This document shows positions 11,188-21,943 of a stretch of DNA of 64,000 nucleotides, in pieces. The notes under the pieces are model-generated. The model saw only the letters and a program-made list of their open reading frames with translations, had not been told where the DNA came from and ran no database searches. The first letter of the stretch is position 1, and every line of letters begins with the position of its first letter. The translations under genes and the position numbers were made by a program. Where the stretch lies: contig JAVTVY010016107.1 of assembly GCA_036873755.1 (NCBI GenBank), positions 1 through 64,000 on the forward strand, read 5' to 3'. Origin of the DNA: Hanleya hanleyi. Taxonomy: Eukaryota > Mollusca > Polyplacophora > Lepidopleurida > Hanleyidae.

Positions 11188-12900
11188 TTACAAGCGTCTG
11201 GTCCGTCATTCATAATTCAGCCGTCGTCCATTAGAGAATATCCGCGTCCATAATCCAAAGACCTATTCCATATTCCACACAACAGTATTAGCACCAAATT
11301 CAAAAATACAATCATAGTATACATAAACATAGGCTTGTTTCCTGCAAGAGAGAAGCGGTCAACAGTTTTCAATGATGCCGGCAAGACATCATGATGTTCC
11401 AAAAATATCAAATCCGTATCGCTGATCAGTATTCTTAATCCATAATATTCGTTGTAGAGTCGTCATCTAAAGAATGATGTATCTCAGTCACGCTTTGATT
11501 GTGACTGTTCATATGAGTACCATGAGGATCTTGAAGTACATGGGTTCATACGGCCCCTAGCCCCGGGTTAAGCGGAATTAGACACAAGTTACGAAACGTA
11601 ACGCCATAGATCTTGCACGCTACGTCGTATTTTGCTATCAGCATGCGATATGTATCGCCAAATTTGAGAAACTTTGAGTGGAGGCGCTTGGTGGTGTAGC
11701 CCTGTTTTATAAGTTTCTGCAACAATGTTTTGTGACGTTGATTAAAATCGTCACATTTAACACAGGATCTAGCAAATGCTACTAGGCGTGATATGTATAC
11801 GCCATATGCAGGTCCCACTGGAATATTACTGTCCAGAAAGGGATAGTTTACGATGTCGAAATTGTAATCATCTCTTTGTCATACAGTCGACGAGAGAGAA
11901 GGCCCGCTTCATTTTTATAGAGATATAGGTCTAAATATGATGTGCCTGTAGGGTTATCTGTAATTTCCTTCAAATCCAGTAAAGGTGGATATATATCCTT
12001 CACTGCGTCATTTATATAGCGATTATTCACAGCGAGAAGATCGTCTATATAGCGTTTGGTGAATGAGAAGGAACGGGCTTTGAATGGATCGGGTTTTGAA
12101 AGCGCCTGCATATAGTCATATTCATAAGAGAACAGATATAGGTCAGCCAACAGGGGTGCACAATTAGTACCCACTGGAATACCTATATGCTGCTGATATA
12201 TTGTGTTGCAAAATTTCACATACATATTATTAATGAGAAATTCAAGCAACTCTATAAACAAAGAAACATCCCATGAATGATATCTCTTGTATGTAGTAGA
12301 GCTAAAGAATGCTTTATGGCATCCGACATTAATATATCTACGATCAGTTTTCTTGAACACAGATACTATTAATGAACTTAGACGGTCAATAAGGTCCTGA
12401 TGAGGGATTGTAGTATAGAGAGTCGAGAAATCCCATGTGGATACATGCCTATACGGTATGTGACCTTTAGCATAAAGTTCTTCCGTAAGACATTTTGAGT
12501 TTTTCAATATCCACATACATTCAACGCCAGAGATTTTAGAAATAGTGGCGCAATACCTTTCCCAAAATGTTTTTACCTCCAGAAGGCTCCTCGTCAATAG
12601 GGTTGAAAGAAGCTTGGTGGTGCAGCTTCTAGAACCAGCTATGAATCTAGCTTTGTATGGTGATTTATGCATTTTGGGGTCCAGTATACTGTTGGTATAT
12701 CATTATGTTTGGTTGGAATACAAATACCTCTTTCCTTGAGAAACGTTTTGTGATTATTAAATAAATTTTCCAGAGTAAATGCAGTTTGAGAGTAAGTAGA
12801 CGGATTTGATGACGATATGTTTACACTCAATTCTTCAACCAGCACCTGGTAATAGTAATATTTACATATGAATATTATATTATTTGGAGCTTTGTCTGCT
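11188..12900 (-). mobile_element. 5'-truncated Penelope-like element inserted in the Gypsy pol gene
   Basis: The sequence interrupts the Gypsy frame between 'gtagatgctaa' and 'aaggttagtgctatc', which are contiguous in the second copy (18233-18260). Its plus-strand left end (11188-11255) matches the terminal repeat of the full PLE at 57172-57239. Its right end stops inside the RT gene, at the equivalent of about 58880 in that PLE, so it is truncated at its 5' (high-coordinate) end. A microhomology tgct/aa at the junctions is compatible with target-primed insertion. Confidence 0.85.
11848..12672 (-). pseudogene. PLE reverse transcriptase fragment
   Basis: This 274-residue open stretch is the palm of a Penelope-type RT. 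It shows motif A (STWDFSTLYTTIPHQDL), motif B (GIPVGTNCAPLLADLYLFS) and the catalytic YIDD in RYIDDLLAV. It begins in frame with MHKSPYKARFIAGS, the typical PLE block; the part before it (12845-12673) is in another frame. After TSYLDLYLYKNEAG the frame shifts and the thumb continues in 11818-11546. It lacks the GIY-YIG domain because the copy is 5'-truncated. It is about as long as the palm in the copy at 57952-59730 and very similar to it. Confidence 0.85.
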
Positions 12901-13463
12901 AAGGTTAGTGCTATCTCGCTATTTCCAAGACCAACATGTAAGAGACATCTGATGCGTTTCTTGGGTATGGCTGGTTACTACAAAAAATATTGTCCTAATT
13001 TTTCAGATATTATTGAGCCTTTATCTCAACTCTTAAGAAAGAGGGTAACTTTTGTTTGGACCGATGAATGTGAATCAGCTTTGGAAAACTTTTTAAACTG
13101 GCTGTAGATGCTAGTGATGTTGCTGCCGGTGCCATTTTGTTACAAGAATGTATAGATGATGTAGATAACCCAATATGTTATTTTTCACGTAAATTTGACA
13201 AACATCAGAGAAATTATTCTACAATTGAGAAAGACAGTTTAGCAATGATATTGGCTTTACAACGTTTTGATGTTTATGTTACTTCTTCATCGTTGCCAAT
13301 TACTGTATTCAGTGATCACAATCCACTTGTTTTCATAAGTAAGATGAAAAACAAAAATCAAAGATTGTTAAGATGGAGTTTGGTATTACAAGAATACAAT
13401 ATTGAAATCAGACATATTAAGGGCAAGGACAATTTGATTGCTGATTGTTTGTCTCGCATATAA
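12901..13463 (+). pseudogene. Gypsy Pol continuation: RT connection and RNase H
   Basis: This is the remainder of the interrupted pol gene. 12901-13107 encodes the RT connection (RFLGMAGYYKKYCPNF, then LLRKRVTFVWTDECE), followed by a deletion of about 50 nt relative to the second copy. 13137-13463 encodes the RNase H domain (CYFSRKFDKHQRNYSTIEKD, FSDHNPLVFI, and IKGKDNLIADCLSRI at the C terminus). The domain ends with TAA just before the polypurine tract, confirming that RT-RNase H is the last pol unit. Confidence 0.85.
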
Positions 13464-13560
13464 TGTACATATGTTTGCCAACATTTGTGCTGTTGTAATA
13501 TAGACTTTTTCGCAATGATTTGAATTGTCAAGAAAGTTCCAAGTTTGAATCTTTCCTTTT

Positions 13561-13573
13561 TTAAGAAGGGGAG
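13561..13573 (+). promoter_or_regulatory. polypurine tract before the 3' LTR
   Basis: The sequence 'aagaaggggag' directly precedes the 3' LTR start at 13574. The second copy has 'aagagggggag' at 21933-21943 in the same position. This is where plus-strand DNA synthesis would be primed. Confidence 0.8.
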
Positions 13574-14217
13574 CGTCATGGTATTGTAGTCTAGTATGAG
13601 ACAGGATGCTTCTAGAATATATGACGCACGCTTGTTTACGTGGGTCAATCACTTCGATCTTTCTAGAAGATTATTATAAATTGTATCTTGGCCAGATGAT
13701 GATGTAATGCATATTCGAGAGGCTTCCTGATTTGGTAGAATGTACTGGAATGCAGCATAAAATATAAATAGCGTAACACTCAAGTTACTCGACAGGGAAT
13801 TCAAACTGGCTTTATGTGGGTGCGTTATACCGTGTTACCTTTGCTGCGGACTGCTGGATTGTATACTCCAGTGAATTGACTTCTGGTTGCTGTGTAATCT
13901 ACGTGATTGAACTATCAGATATTGGACATTTACTGGGACTCTAAACAACCGAGCAATGTTGGACTACCAAAATACAGAAAAGTGATTTGTGCACGTCGCC
14001 ACGGACTGTGAAGAGATTTGTGCACGTCAACGCGGACTGTGAAGTATACACCGGTATAGCATTGAACAGTTAGACTATATTTCGCATTTATTTGTTGTAT
14101 TGACCTTACCTAATTTGTATATGAGTTTAGTATTGTAAATAAATATTTGATTGTTAATCCTTGACTTCACAAACCTTTTCTGTTACGTTTTTCTGTTATC
14201 GTAAATTGGACGTGACA
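13574..14217 (+). repeat. 3' LTR of Gmr1-like element
   Basis: It aligns with the 5' LTR from cGTCATGG to CGTGACA. The first base is mutated (C for T), and there are small insertions relative to the 5' LTR around 14000-14040 and 14070-14090. It is followed by the target duplication TTTC at 14218-14221. Confidence 0.9.
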
Positions 14218-14221
14218 TTTC

Positions 14222-15190
14222 AAACAATTACCACAACAAATATTGAATGGTCCATGTGACCATTTTGAATTGACGGACGAACTCGCCTTGCGAAAAATTA
14301 CCGATGCGTTGGACCAAGGATCAGGTATAACAAGTTTCGAGTCGATCACTCCAGTGGTTTCAGAGAAGAATTTTTTTTAGAAAAACAGGTCAATCCAAGA
14401 TTGCCGACATGGCTTTCGGTCAATACGCTTGAAAGAGGATATATGCGTCCCCTATGCGACTGCATGAATGAGAAAAAACTCGGCGGAAATTCTTACGACT
14501 AGACACAACATATCTGTGCCCTTTTGAAGGAGAAATTGGACACAAAAAATGTGGCCCAAAATGCGTGTTTACAGTAGCATCTCAATGTGACGTCATCAGA
14601 GCGGCCATGGCAGATTTTTCACGATAGTTCTGATAAATCGTAACCTGCTAAAATAGAATGTGCTGAAATTCAGCCTACTATATTCATGGAGCGGAATCTA
14701 TCATTGCCAAGACTGCTGTACATGTACATCCAAAATCACCCAGGCCGCGAACATTGATCTCAGTAAAATGACTACTCCATACCACTAAATCTGTATGGTT
14801 TCACATCAAAATCAGTCACTCCTCGCTCCTATGTGCTCTGTCAGCTGGCCTCTCTCTTGGTTAAACTCGTTTGTTGGGCCACATCCAAGTAGGAATTGCC
14901 TGTGGAACGCAGCGTGACCAGTTATCTTGAAAGTCATTTTTCTTCATTTTCTCACACGGTTCCTCTTAGTTCTGACAATGGATTATTACGTGTTCGGTGG
15001 TTTCTTGTTGTCCACACTAATGTGGCCTATTTCTAGGTTCGATTTGGACCGTTTCTGGGAAGACAAGTGTTCAGCTGAGCGAGCATGCGATAGTTCCTGG
15101 TTACAGAGGAACCCTTTTGTTGATCTGACTTGCAATGCTGAATGGATGTTAATTGGTATGGCGTCCTCGTCGGAATGATTCACGTCTTTA
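14222..15190. other. no gene recognised; contains a diverged MITE-like stretch
   Basis: Around 14390-14680 the order of phrases ('caagattgccgacatggc', 'tgacgtcatcagagcggcc', 'ctgaaattcagc') recalls the piggyBac-like MITE family seen elsewhere, but it is too diverged for firm assignment. The open frame at 14927-15178 has no recognisable domain. Confidence 0.35.
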
Positions 15191-15398
15191 ACCCAACCAA
15201 GCCTGGAGGGCCATTTTGCACCCCCCCCCTCCCCACTAAATTTTTACCCTATCTCCGGAACGACAAAAAACCTGAGAGCTGGCAATTCGTGAATTTATAT
15301 ATTAGATTGGGGGCATTTTCAGCCTATTTGTTTAACCTCCTGAACAGAAGATCATGGTGAATTTCCAAATGACTACCAGAAAAGTGATGTTTTCATAA
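15191..15398 (+). mobile_element. piggyBac-like MITE, 3'-truncated
   Basis: It begins TTTAACCCAACCAAGCCTGG and carries 'accctatctccggaacgac' and 'agaaaagtgatgtttt', in the same order as 24690-24905. It is cut at about 15398 by the start of the truncated Gypsy copy. Confidence 0.65.
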
Positions 15399-15450
15399 TT
15401 TTGTAAATTATACACCCGTTCCGCTCCATAACATTCATCTGTCTTCCGAC

Positions 15451-16206
15451 TTGATTTCTGGACCTGATACGATGGGTATTAAAGGTAGTTTACTATTTGA
15501 GGGTGTTCAATTACTTCTTGGCAATGATCTTGCGGGAGATAAGGTCGAGGTTAACCCGATTGTAACTGACAAGCCTTGTTTGGATCAGATTCATGATCCA
15601 GTTGAAGACGAAATTCAAAGTTTGTATCCTGCTTGTGCAGTTACTAGAGCCATGAGTACATATGGGTGAGGAGTCTGAAAATCTCTTAAAGATGACGTCA
15701 TCGATGACGTTTGTTTGGCCGACACCTTTGTGTGTTTAAATGATGAGGCTGATAAGCCACATTTTGATAGCAAATTGGAACGTTCTAATCACAAAATTTC
15801 AAAATCACAGCTGGTTAATGAACAGCATAGTGACAAGGACATTTCCAGGTTGTTTGACAGGGCAGTAGATGAGTGTGATGTAACTCAAGAGCCTGTGTGT
15901 TACTTTTGTAAGAATGGTGTTCTTATGCGCAAATGGCGACCGCCAGATGTGTCACCTGATGATGTGTGGGCAGTTAAGTATCAGATTGTGATACCAAAGT
16001 CATATCGTTTAGATATCCTCAGATTAGCCCATGAAACACCTCTTTCGGGCCATTTAGGTGTTAACAAAACATACTACAAAATTCTAAATCATTTCTATTG
16101 GCTAAATTTAAAGAAAGATGTTGCGGAATTTTGTAGGTCATGCCACACATGTCAAATGGTAGGAAAACCTAACCAAACCATACCAAAGGCCCCTCTACAA
16201 CCAATC
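15451..16206 (+). pseudogene. Pol: protease C-terminal part and integrase HHCC domain
   Basis: Two open stretches (15451-15669 and 15715-16206) are separated by a frameshift and correspond to the first copy's 8770-9460. The second holds the complete integrase zinc-binding domain: GHLGVNKTYYKILNHFYWL supplies the histidines and RSCHTCQMVGKP the cysteines. The DTGAS protease motif lies upstream of the truncation and is missing. Coding homology stops at about 16206, where a foreign fragment begins. Confidence 0.8.
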
Positions 16207-16535
16207 CTCACCAATCTCCAATGTACGAGTTGTCACAGCGAAACAGCTCACCAATTACCAGTATACGAGTTGTCAGAGCATTTCCATCATAGCTCTCTAG
16301 ATTTGTATCTAATACCGCTTATGCCGGTGCTAGGGGCCGTGTGGTCATATCATCGAAGTTGCCACATGAACAGGTACAATAAAAGCGTACCTGAGATACA
16401 ACACATATCACGAATCGTTAGATTCTTGGTATGTGCTTTAGAATAGGTTAACCAGAGGACTATTCTGTGAAGTCATGTGACGCAGTCAGTATGTCGGCAC
16501 CTCTTCCCACTTCCCTTATATGTGTTGTAATTTAG
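16207..16535 (+). mobile_element. Penelope-like element 3'-end fragment inside integrase
   Basis: This ~330 bp interrupts the integrase homology between 'cctctacaacca' and 'tagggtgattata', which are nearly adjacent in the first copy. Its translation near 16294-16400 (LIPLMPVLGAV, then NKSVPEIQH) and the DNA 'ggtgctaggggccgtgtgg' match the region after the RT thumb in the PLE copies at 11546-11600 and 57530-57600, in opposite orientation. It is a 3' fragment of a related PLE family. Confidence 0.65.
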
Positions 16536-17335
16536 TAGGGTGATTATAGATTGTGTCGGTCCATTACCAAAAACAAAGTCAGGCAATCAATACATGTTAA
16601 CAATCATGTGTGCTTCAACCAGGTTCTCTGAGGCCATTCCTTTACGGAATATTAAGGCAAAAACTATTGTTAAGGCCTTAGTTAAGCTTTTCACACTTGT
16701 CGGCCTACTCTAGTCTGTTCAGTCTGATCAGGGATCTAATTTCATGTCAGGAATCTTTCAACAAGTCATGCATGAATTGGGAATAAAGCAGTACAAATCA
16801 TCTGCATACCACCCAGAAAGCCAAGTCGCATTAGAAAGATTCCACCAAACATTAAAGAACATTATTAGGACTTATTGTTTTTGTTTTTGTTTTTGTTATT
16901 TGTTATTGTTTGCTGTTAGAGAGTCTGTTCAAGAGTCTTTAGGTTTCAGTTCATTTGAATTAGTCTTTGGTCATACAGTTAGAGGACCCCTTAAACTGCT
17001 GAAGGAAAAGTTCCTAGACAGTGATCTTGACTCATGTAGACTCTTACAATATGTGTCGGACTTTCGCACCAGGTTGACCAAAGCACGTGATTTGGCCATG
17101 TCAAATTTAAAGTCAGCTCAAAAAGGTATGAAAATAACCTATGATAAACATGTCCTTAAACGAAGTTTCAAACCTGGTGAGAAGGTTCTGGCTTTTCTGC
17201 TTATTCCTGGTAATCCACTTAAGGCTAGATATTATGGTCCTTATGTCATTGGAAAGAAACTAAGTGACCTTAATTATGTAATTCAGACAGGCGTAAAAGC
17301 AAACAGTTATGCCATGTAAATATGTTAAAGTAATA
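16536..17335 (+). pseudogene. integrase core and C-terminal domain
   Basis: The catalytic core continues after the insertion. The first Asp block is near 16545-16560 (DCVGPLPKTKSGNQY) and the second Asp block (SDQGSNFMSG) near 16725-16755. SSAYHPESQVALERFHQTLKN near 16798-16860 holds the catalytic Glu. A run of TTTTTG repeats at 16878-16900 replaces part of the helix after YCF. The 16744-17319 stretch stays open through FGHTVRGPLKLL, the GPY/F-like block (KARYYGPYV) and LNYVIQT. One frameshift lies near 16700. Confidence 0.8.
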
Positions 17336-17423
17336 CATCGACAGAGATAGCACTAACAGTACTGTCCATCCTGTAAGTGTAGTTAGTTTTGACCCTGATA
17401 CTACTGAAACTTGTGAAGAGCCC

Positions 17424-18287
17424 ATGACAGCGGCGAAATTACAGAACTCTGACATTCTACTTAATTTGGATTTCAAGTTGTGTCATCTCGAGCCAGCGCG
17501 TCAAGAAAAACTTCGAACTCTGCTCAGTCAATATGAACATTTGTTTCCCGACATTCCTACTCGGACTGATACAATTTCACATGACGTCGATGTCGGAGAT
17601 TCTAATCCAGTAAAGCAGCACCTATATCGTTTGAACCCCATTAAACAAAACTACCTGAAAAAAGAGATTCAGTATTTATTGGACAACGACTTCATTGAAC
17701 CAAGCAATAGTAACTGGAGTTCACCTTGTATCCTCGTTCCAAAGCCGGATGGCAGTTACAGGATGTGTACTGACTACAGAAAAGTGAACACATTGACCAA
17801 AACAGACACATTCCCTATTCCACGCATTGACGCTTGCATTGATAAAGTGGGATGTGCCAAGTTCGTGTCAAAGTTTGATCTTCTGGAAGGATTTTGGCAA
17901 GTTCCACTGACAGGTCGTGCGAAGGAGATATCAGCATTCGTCACTCCGGAGGATCTGTTCCAGTACAAAGTTATGCCATTTGGAATGAAAAATTCTCCAG
18001 CCACGTTCCAGCGTCTCATCAACCGTGTTATTTCCGGTTTGGAAGGACGTGAGACTTACATTGATGACGTCATTGTCTACAGCGATACATGGGAAGATCA
18101 TCTACAGAGAATTCGCGCACTGTTCAATCGGCCGAGTGACGCCAAGCTGACAGTCAACCTTGGAAAAAGAGAATTTGGACATGCACGTGTGACATTCTTG
18201 GGTCATGTTGTAGGTCAGGGTCAGGTAAAGCCTGTAGATGCTAAGGTCAGTGCTATCTCGCTATTTCCAAGACCAACATGTAAGTGA
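17424..18287 (+). CDS. pol: reverse transcriptase of the second Gmr1-like copy
   Basis: This 287-residue frame is a well-preserved Ty3/Gypsy RT. Visible blocks: primer-grip/finger region WSSPCILVPKPDGSYRMCTDY (residues ~98-118), motif A FDLLEGFWQVPL (151-162), motif B MPFGMKNSPATFQRL (184-198) and the catalytic YIDD (212-215). FLGHVVGQGQVKPVDAKV follows and would run into the RNase H linker, but a TGA at 18285-18287 stops it right after LFPRPTCK. It lies immediately downstream of integrase in the same orientation, which confirms the INT-RT order in a second copy. Confidence 0.9.
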   Translation: MTAAKLQNSDILLNLDFKLCHLEPARQEKLRTLLSQYEHLFPDIPTRTDTISHDVDVGDSNPVKQHLYRLNPIKQNYLKKEIQYLLDNDFIEPSNSNWSSPCILVPKPDGSYRMCTDYRKVNTLTKTDTFPIPRIDACIDKVGCAKFVSKFDLLEGFWQVPLTGRAKEISAFVTPEDLFQYKVMPFGMKNSPATFQRLINRVISGLEGRETYIDDVIVYSDTWEDHLQRIRALFNRPSDAKLTVNLGKREFGHARVTFLGHVVGQGQVKPVDAKVSAISLFPRPTCK

Positions 18288-18293
18288 CAACTG

Positions 18294-18815
18294 ATGCGTT
18301 TCTTGGGTATGGCTGGTTACTACAGGAAATTTTGTCAAAATTTTCCAGATATTACTGAACCTTTAACTCGGCTCTTAAGATATAGGGTAACTTTTGTTTG
18401 GACCGATGAATGTGAATCAGCTTTTGAAAAACTGAAAGCCATACCCAACAGAGTGCACCAGTTCTTTCAGCACCAGATTTTGGTTCACCTTTTAAACTGG
18501 CTGTAGATGCTAGTGATGTTGCTGCTGGTGCCGTTTTGTTACAAGAAGGTATAGATGGTATAGATCACCCAATATGTTATTTTTCACGTAAATTTGACAA
18601 ACAACAAAGAAATTATTCTACAATTGAGAAAGAATGTTTCGCAATGATATTGGCTTTGCAACATTTTGAGGTTTATGCTACTTCTTCATCGTTGCCAATT
18701 ACTGTATTCAGTGATCACAATCCACTTGTTTTCATAAGTAAGATGAAAACAAAAATCAAAGATTGTTGAGATGGAGTTTGGTGTTACAAGAATACAATAT
18801 TGAAATCAAACATAT
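18294..18815 (+). pseudogene. RT connection and RNase H, interrupted
   Basis: 18294-18506 gives RFLGMAGYYRKFCQNF and LLRYRVTFVWTDECE. After a frameshift, 18536-18769 gives the RNase H block CYFSRKFDKQQRNYSTIEKE with FSDHNPLVFI. A single-base deletion near 18750 ('gaaaacaaaaatc') shifts the frame. The domain is cut at 18815 and its last residues resume at 21779 (IKAKDNFIVDCLSRI). Confidence 0.8.
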
Positions 18816-19759
18816 TGTAGCGAAAATCGAATTTCATATCTAAGTGTAGTAATGTTTTGAAATTTGGAAAATTTAGACCTTTATGCTCCTTACATACTAC
18901 CACACATCGATATTGATTGTTTGATTCATAAACAAAGATTTCAAATTGAACAGAACAAGGAATATTTGCTAGGGTCAACTTTGGTCATGACACGTGATAT
19001 TACTAATAAACTACGTCTATCATTGATAAACATCCACGCATATAGACTGCATCCAATGACCTTCGACGCTCTGACACTATTTCAACGCCTTTATCGTAAG
19101 TTGATTCAGATCGTTTCAACGTATTTGTGTTTGATATTTTCGGAGCAAACTGGTGATGAATCTGTGAGCAGAACAGTTATTTTTATCACGTCATATGACC
19201 GAAATGTGTTTGGAGTTTTCTACGCAGTCAATCTTTTGACGGATTGCGAGCTGGAAATTTATGTCATAAAAATCCATCCTTTTTAATAAAGTTACTATTC
19301 CCCATGCATTGTTATGCCTATTTTAAGAGCTAAAGCTGGAATTTCTAGAGTCTTACCTATGAAATATGATGTCAGTCTGGAATAATCCTCGATTGTAGTC
19401 CATAAGTTGACGACAGAATTTCCGGGGAAAGTGGCGTGCGCGCCATTTTGTTGTGAAAAGGGCGAGTAGGATTTCGTCATAAAAACTTGTAATGGGCTTC
19501 TGGTCCGGAAATTATTGTTTCCGTATAAGGATCAGGGTCTTTTCCACAAAGTGGCTGGAGATCTAGGCTTGATTTGATCAGATCAATGAGAAATTAATTT
19601 GTTCTGGAACGTACTGGGTAAAATTTATCGCCTGAAAATTATTGTTACGGCTGCCATGTCTTGATTTGTACTTCGCGGAATTATTGCATCAGCCAAGTGA
19701 CGTCATGCAAGTGACGTATATCAGTGACGTGTTAGTTGGCAAATTGCCAGATAATAGGG

Positions 19760-19767
19760 TATAAATA
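19760..19767 (+). promoter_or_regulatory. TATA box in the LTR-like insertion
   Basis: TATAAATA lies in a GC-mixed context ('gggtataaatagtcgagcc') about 945 bp into the insertion, as in an LTR U3 promoter. The orientation is inferred only from the motif. Confidence 0.5.
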
Positions 19768-19944
19768 GTCGAGCCGCTCAATATGTCGGGCAGATGATCT
19801 CGGTGGTCAAGCCGTGAACATCTCCGTGGCGCTTATATAGTGTTATATAACTGGTGCATAAATTAAACTAATAAGCATATTGTAAGGATAAATTATAAAT
19901 TGTGGAATTTAAATACTATTTAGTTAAATGTTATTTAATTAAAT

Positions 19945-21060
19945 AAAAGAACAAGACAAAGAACAAGACAAAGAACAGGACAAAGAAACAGATCAAGGCA
20001 CAGATCACAGGAGAAGACTTAATTAAGACAGTTTAAAAATTCTATCTTGTTAGTTAACTGATCCTGTCGGGATTTGTCAGTACAGACAAGATGACAGATC
20101 AGTAAGAAGACAAAGAACAAGACAAAGAACAAGACAAAGAACAGGACAAAGAAACAGATCAAGGCACAGATCACAGGAGAAGACTTAATTAAGACTGTTT
20201 GATTGTTCTATCATGTAGTTTAATGATTCTGTCGGGATTTGTCAATGCAGACATGGTGACAGCTTAGTAAGAACCAGACAAAGAACAAGACAAAGAACAA
20301 GACAAAGAGACAGATCAAGGCACAGATCACAGGAGAAGACTTAATTAAGACTGTTTGATTGTTCTATCATGTAGTTTAATGATTCTGTCGGGATTTGTCA
20401 ATGCAGACATGGTGACAGCTTAGTAAGAACCAGACAAAGAACAAGACAAAGAACAAGACAAAGAAACAGATCAAGGCACAGATCACAGGAGAAGACTTAA
20501 TTAAGACTGTTTGATTGTTCTATCCTGTAGTTTAATGATTCTGTCGGGATTTGTCAATGCAGACATGGTGACAGCTTAGTAAGAACCAGACAAAGAACAA
20601 GACAAAGAAACAGATCAAGGCACAGATCGCAGGAGAAGACTTAATTAAGACAGTTTGAATATTCTATCTTGTTAGTTAATTGATCCTGTCGGGATTTGTC
20701 AGTACAGACAAGATGACAGATCAGTAAGAAGACAAAGAACAAGACAAAGAACAAGACAAAGAACAGGACAAAGAAACAGATCAAGGCACAGATCACAGGA
20801 GAAGACTTAATTAAGACTGTTTGATTGTTCTATCTTGTAGATTAATGATTCTGTCGGGATTTGTCAATGCAGACATGGTGACAGCTTAGTAAGAACCAGA
20901 CAAAGAACAAGACAAAGAAACAGATCAAGGCACCGATCACAGGAGAAGACTTAATTAAGACAGTTTTAATGTTCTATCTTGTAGTTTAACGATCCTGTCG
21001 GGAATTGTCAGTGCGGACATGGTGACAGATCAGTAACAAGACAAAAGTCGGGACAAAGAA
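19945..21060 (+). repeat. minisatellite, ~145-165 bp unit with agacaaaga sub-repeats
   Basis: About seven units, each containing 'acagatcaaggcacagatc', 'aggagaagacttaattaag', 'tgtcgggatttgtca' and a variable number of (A)CAAGACAAAGA sub-repeats. Units differ mainly in sub-repeat number. Two unit subtypes alternate ('cagtttaaaaattctatctt' versus 'ctgtttgattgttctatc'). It is non-coding. Confidence 0.9.
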
Positions 21061-21778
21061 CACGATAACAAGTTAATCAGAAGTGACTTTAATAAGCATT
21101 ATAGTTTCACAGGACTGAGAATAGAATCTTTGACATAGGATAATTCATATCGAAGCGCCCGGGGTGTTCAGTTGGTAAATCTGAATTTATTCTTTGATAA
21201 TAAGCTAGGTTGTTTAGAAGAAAGATCTAGAAATTCCAGCCATAACTTCTTTTATTTCTAAGACGCGAAGTTCTATTTATACATTGCTCGCACTTTTGCT
21301 TACAGATTCATCCCAGGTAAACTCCACTGAGGGCTATTTCTCTTCCATCAAGACTATTTGCTCCAAACTGAGATACTGCTTGAACATATATAACCTTTGA
21401 AGTTCTCGTTTTATTGAAAATAAAATTCACTTGTTCATTGTTTAATTCACAAACATTGTGTGGACGTCTATTATTAACATTTCTTATACAATAGTAAGAT
21501 TTGTTATTATTCTAGCCGAGACTTCGAAGCTTTTGAAGTTACAGATTTTAGAGTTTTCCTTTCTTCTACGAACTCATCTATAGCGGCACCTTCGGAGTGA
21601 TAACACTTTTGGCCATTTGATACGTTACCAAGTGCAGGACGAAATTCTAGATATTTCCAGAGGGTAAATATCGTTGATAGTTTTTCAGGTACAGTAGCTT
21701 GATAGGAACTGACGAGAGTTTGAATTCTCATAGATTCAAGGCTACTTATATATAGCACCCCGTGTAAAAACCGCTACA

Positions 21779-21943
21779 ATATTAAGGCTAAGGACAATTT
21801 CATCGTTGATTGTTTGTCTCGTATATAATGTACATATGTTTGTCAACATTTTTGCTGTTGTAATATAGATTTTGTTTTGTAATAATGTTTTGAATTGTCA
21901 AGAAAGTTCCAAGTTTGAAACTTTCTTCCTTTAAGAGGGGGAG
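21779..21943 (+). pseudogene. RNase H C-terminus, 3' UTR and polypurine tract of second Gypsy copy
   Basis: After the insertion the RNase H tail resumes (IKAKDNFIVDCLSRI, then TAA at 21826-21828). A short 3' UTR matching 13464-13573 and the purine tract 'aagagggggag' follow, just before the LTR. Confidence 0.8.

Larger units (their letters stand above)
6501..14217 (+). mobile_element. full-length Gypsy (Gmr1-like) LTR retrotransposon, decayed, with nested PLE
   Basis: Two LTRs (6501-7121 and 13574-14217) bound gag, protease, integrase, reverse transcriptase and RNase H in that order. The 4-bp duplication TTTC (6497-6500 and 14218-14221) flanks the element. Integrase lies before RT, unlike ordinary Ty3/Gypsy and like the Gmr1-like lineage. 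The Gag has a SCAN-like segment, which is known to derive from this lineage. The copy is inactive: there are frameshifts in gag-N and integrase, the RT active site is changed to YTDD, and a 1.7-kb PLE is inserted at 11188. The LTRs have diverged visibly, including small indels, so the insertion is not recent. Confidence 0.9.
18816..21778. mobile_element. 2963-bp insertion with LTR-like termini (probable solo LTR)
   Basis: The insertion begins TGTAGCG and ends CGCTACA. It is flanked by a duplication ATAT (18812-18815 and 21779-21782), and removing it restores the RNase H sequence. TG...CA termini, a short target duplication and a TATA box (TATAAATA, 19760-19767) fit a solo LTR, though it is unusually long. 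It contains a ~150-bp minisatellite and no transposase- or pol-like frame. The alternative is a non-autonomous DNA element with 7-bp inverted ends; the absence of longer inverted repeats argues against it. Confidence 0.7.
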
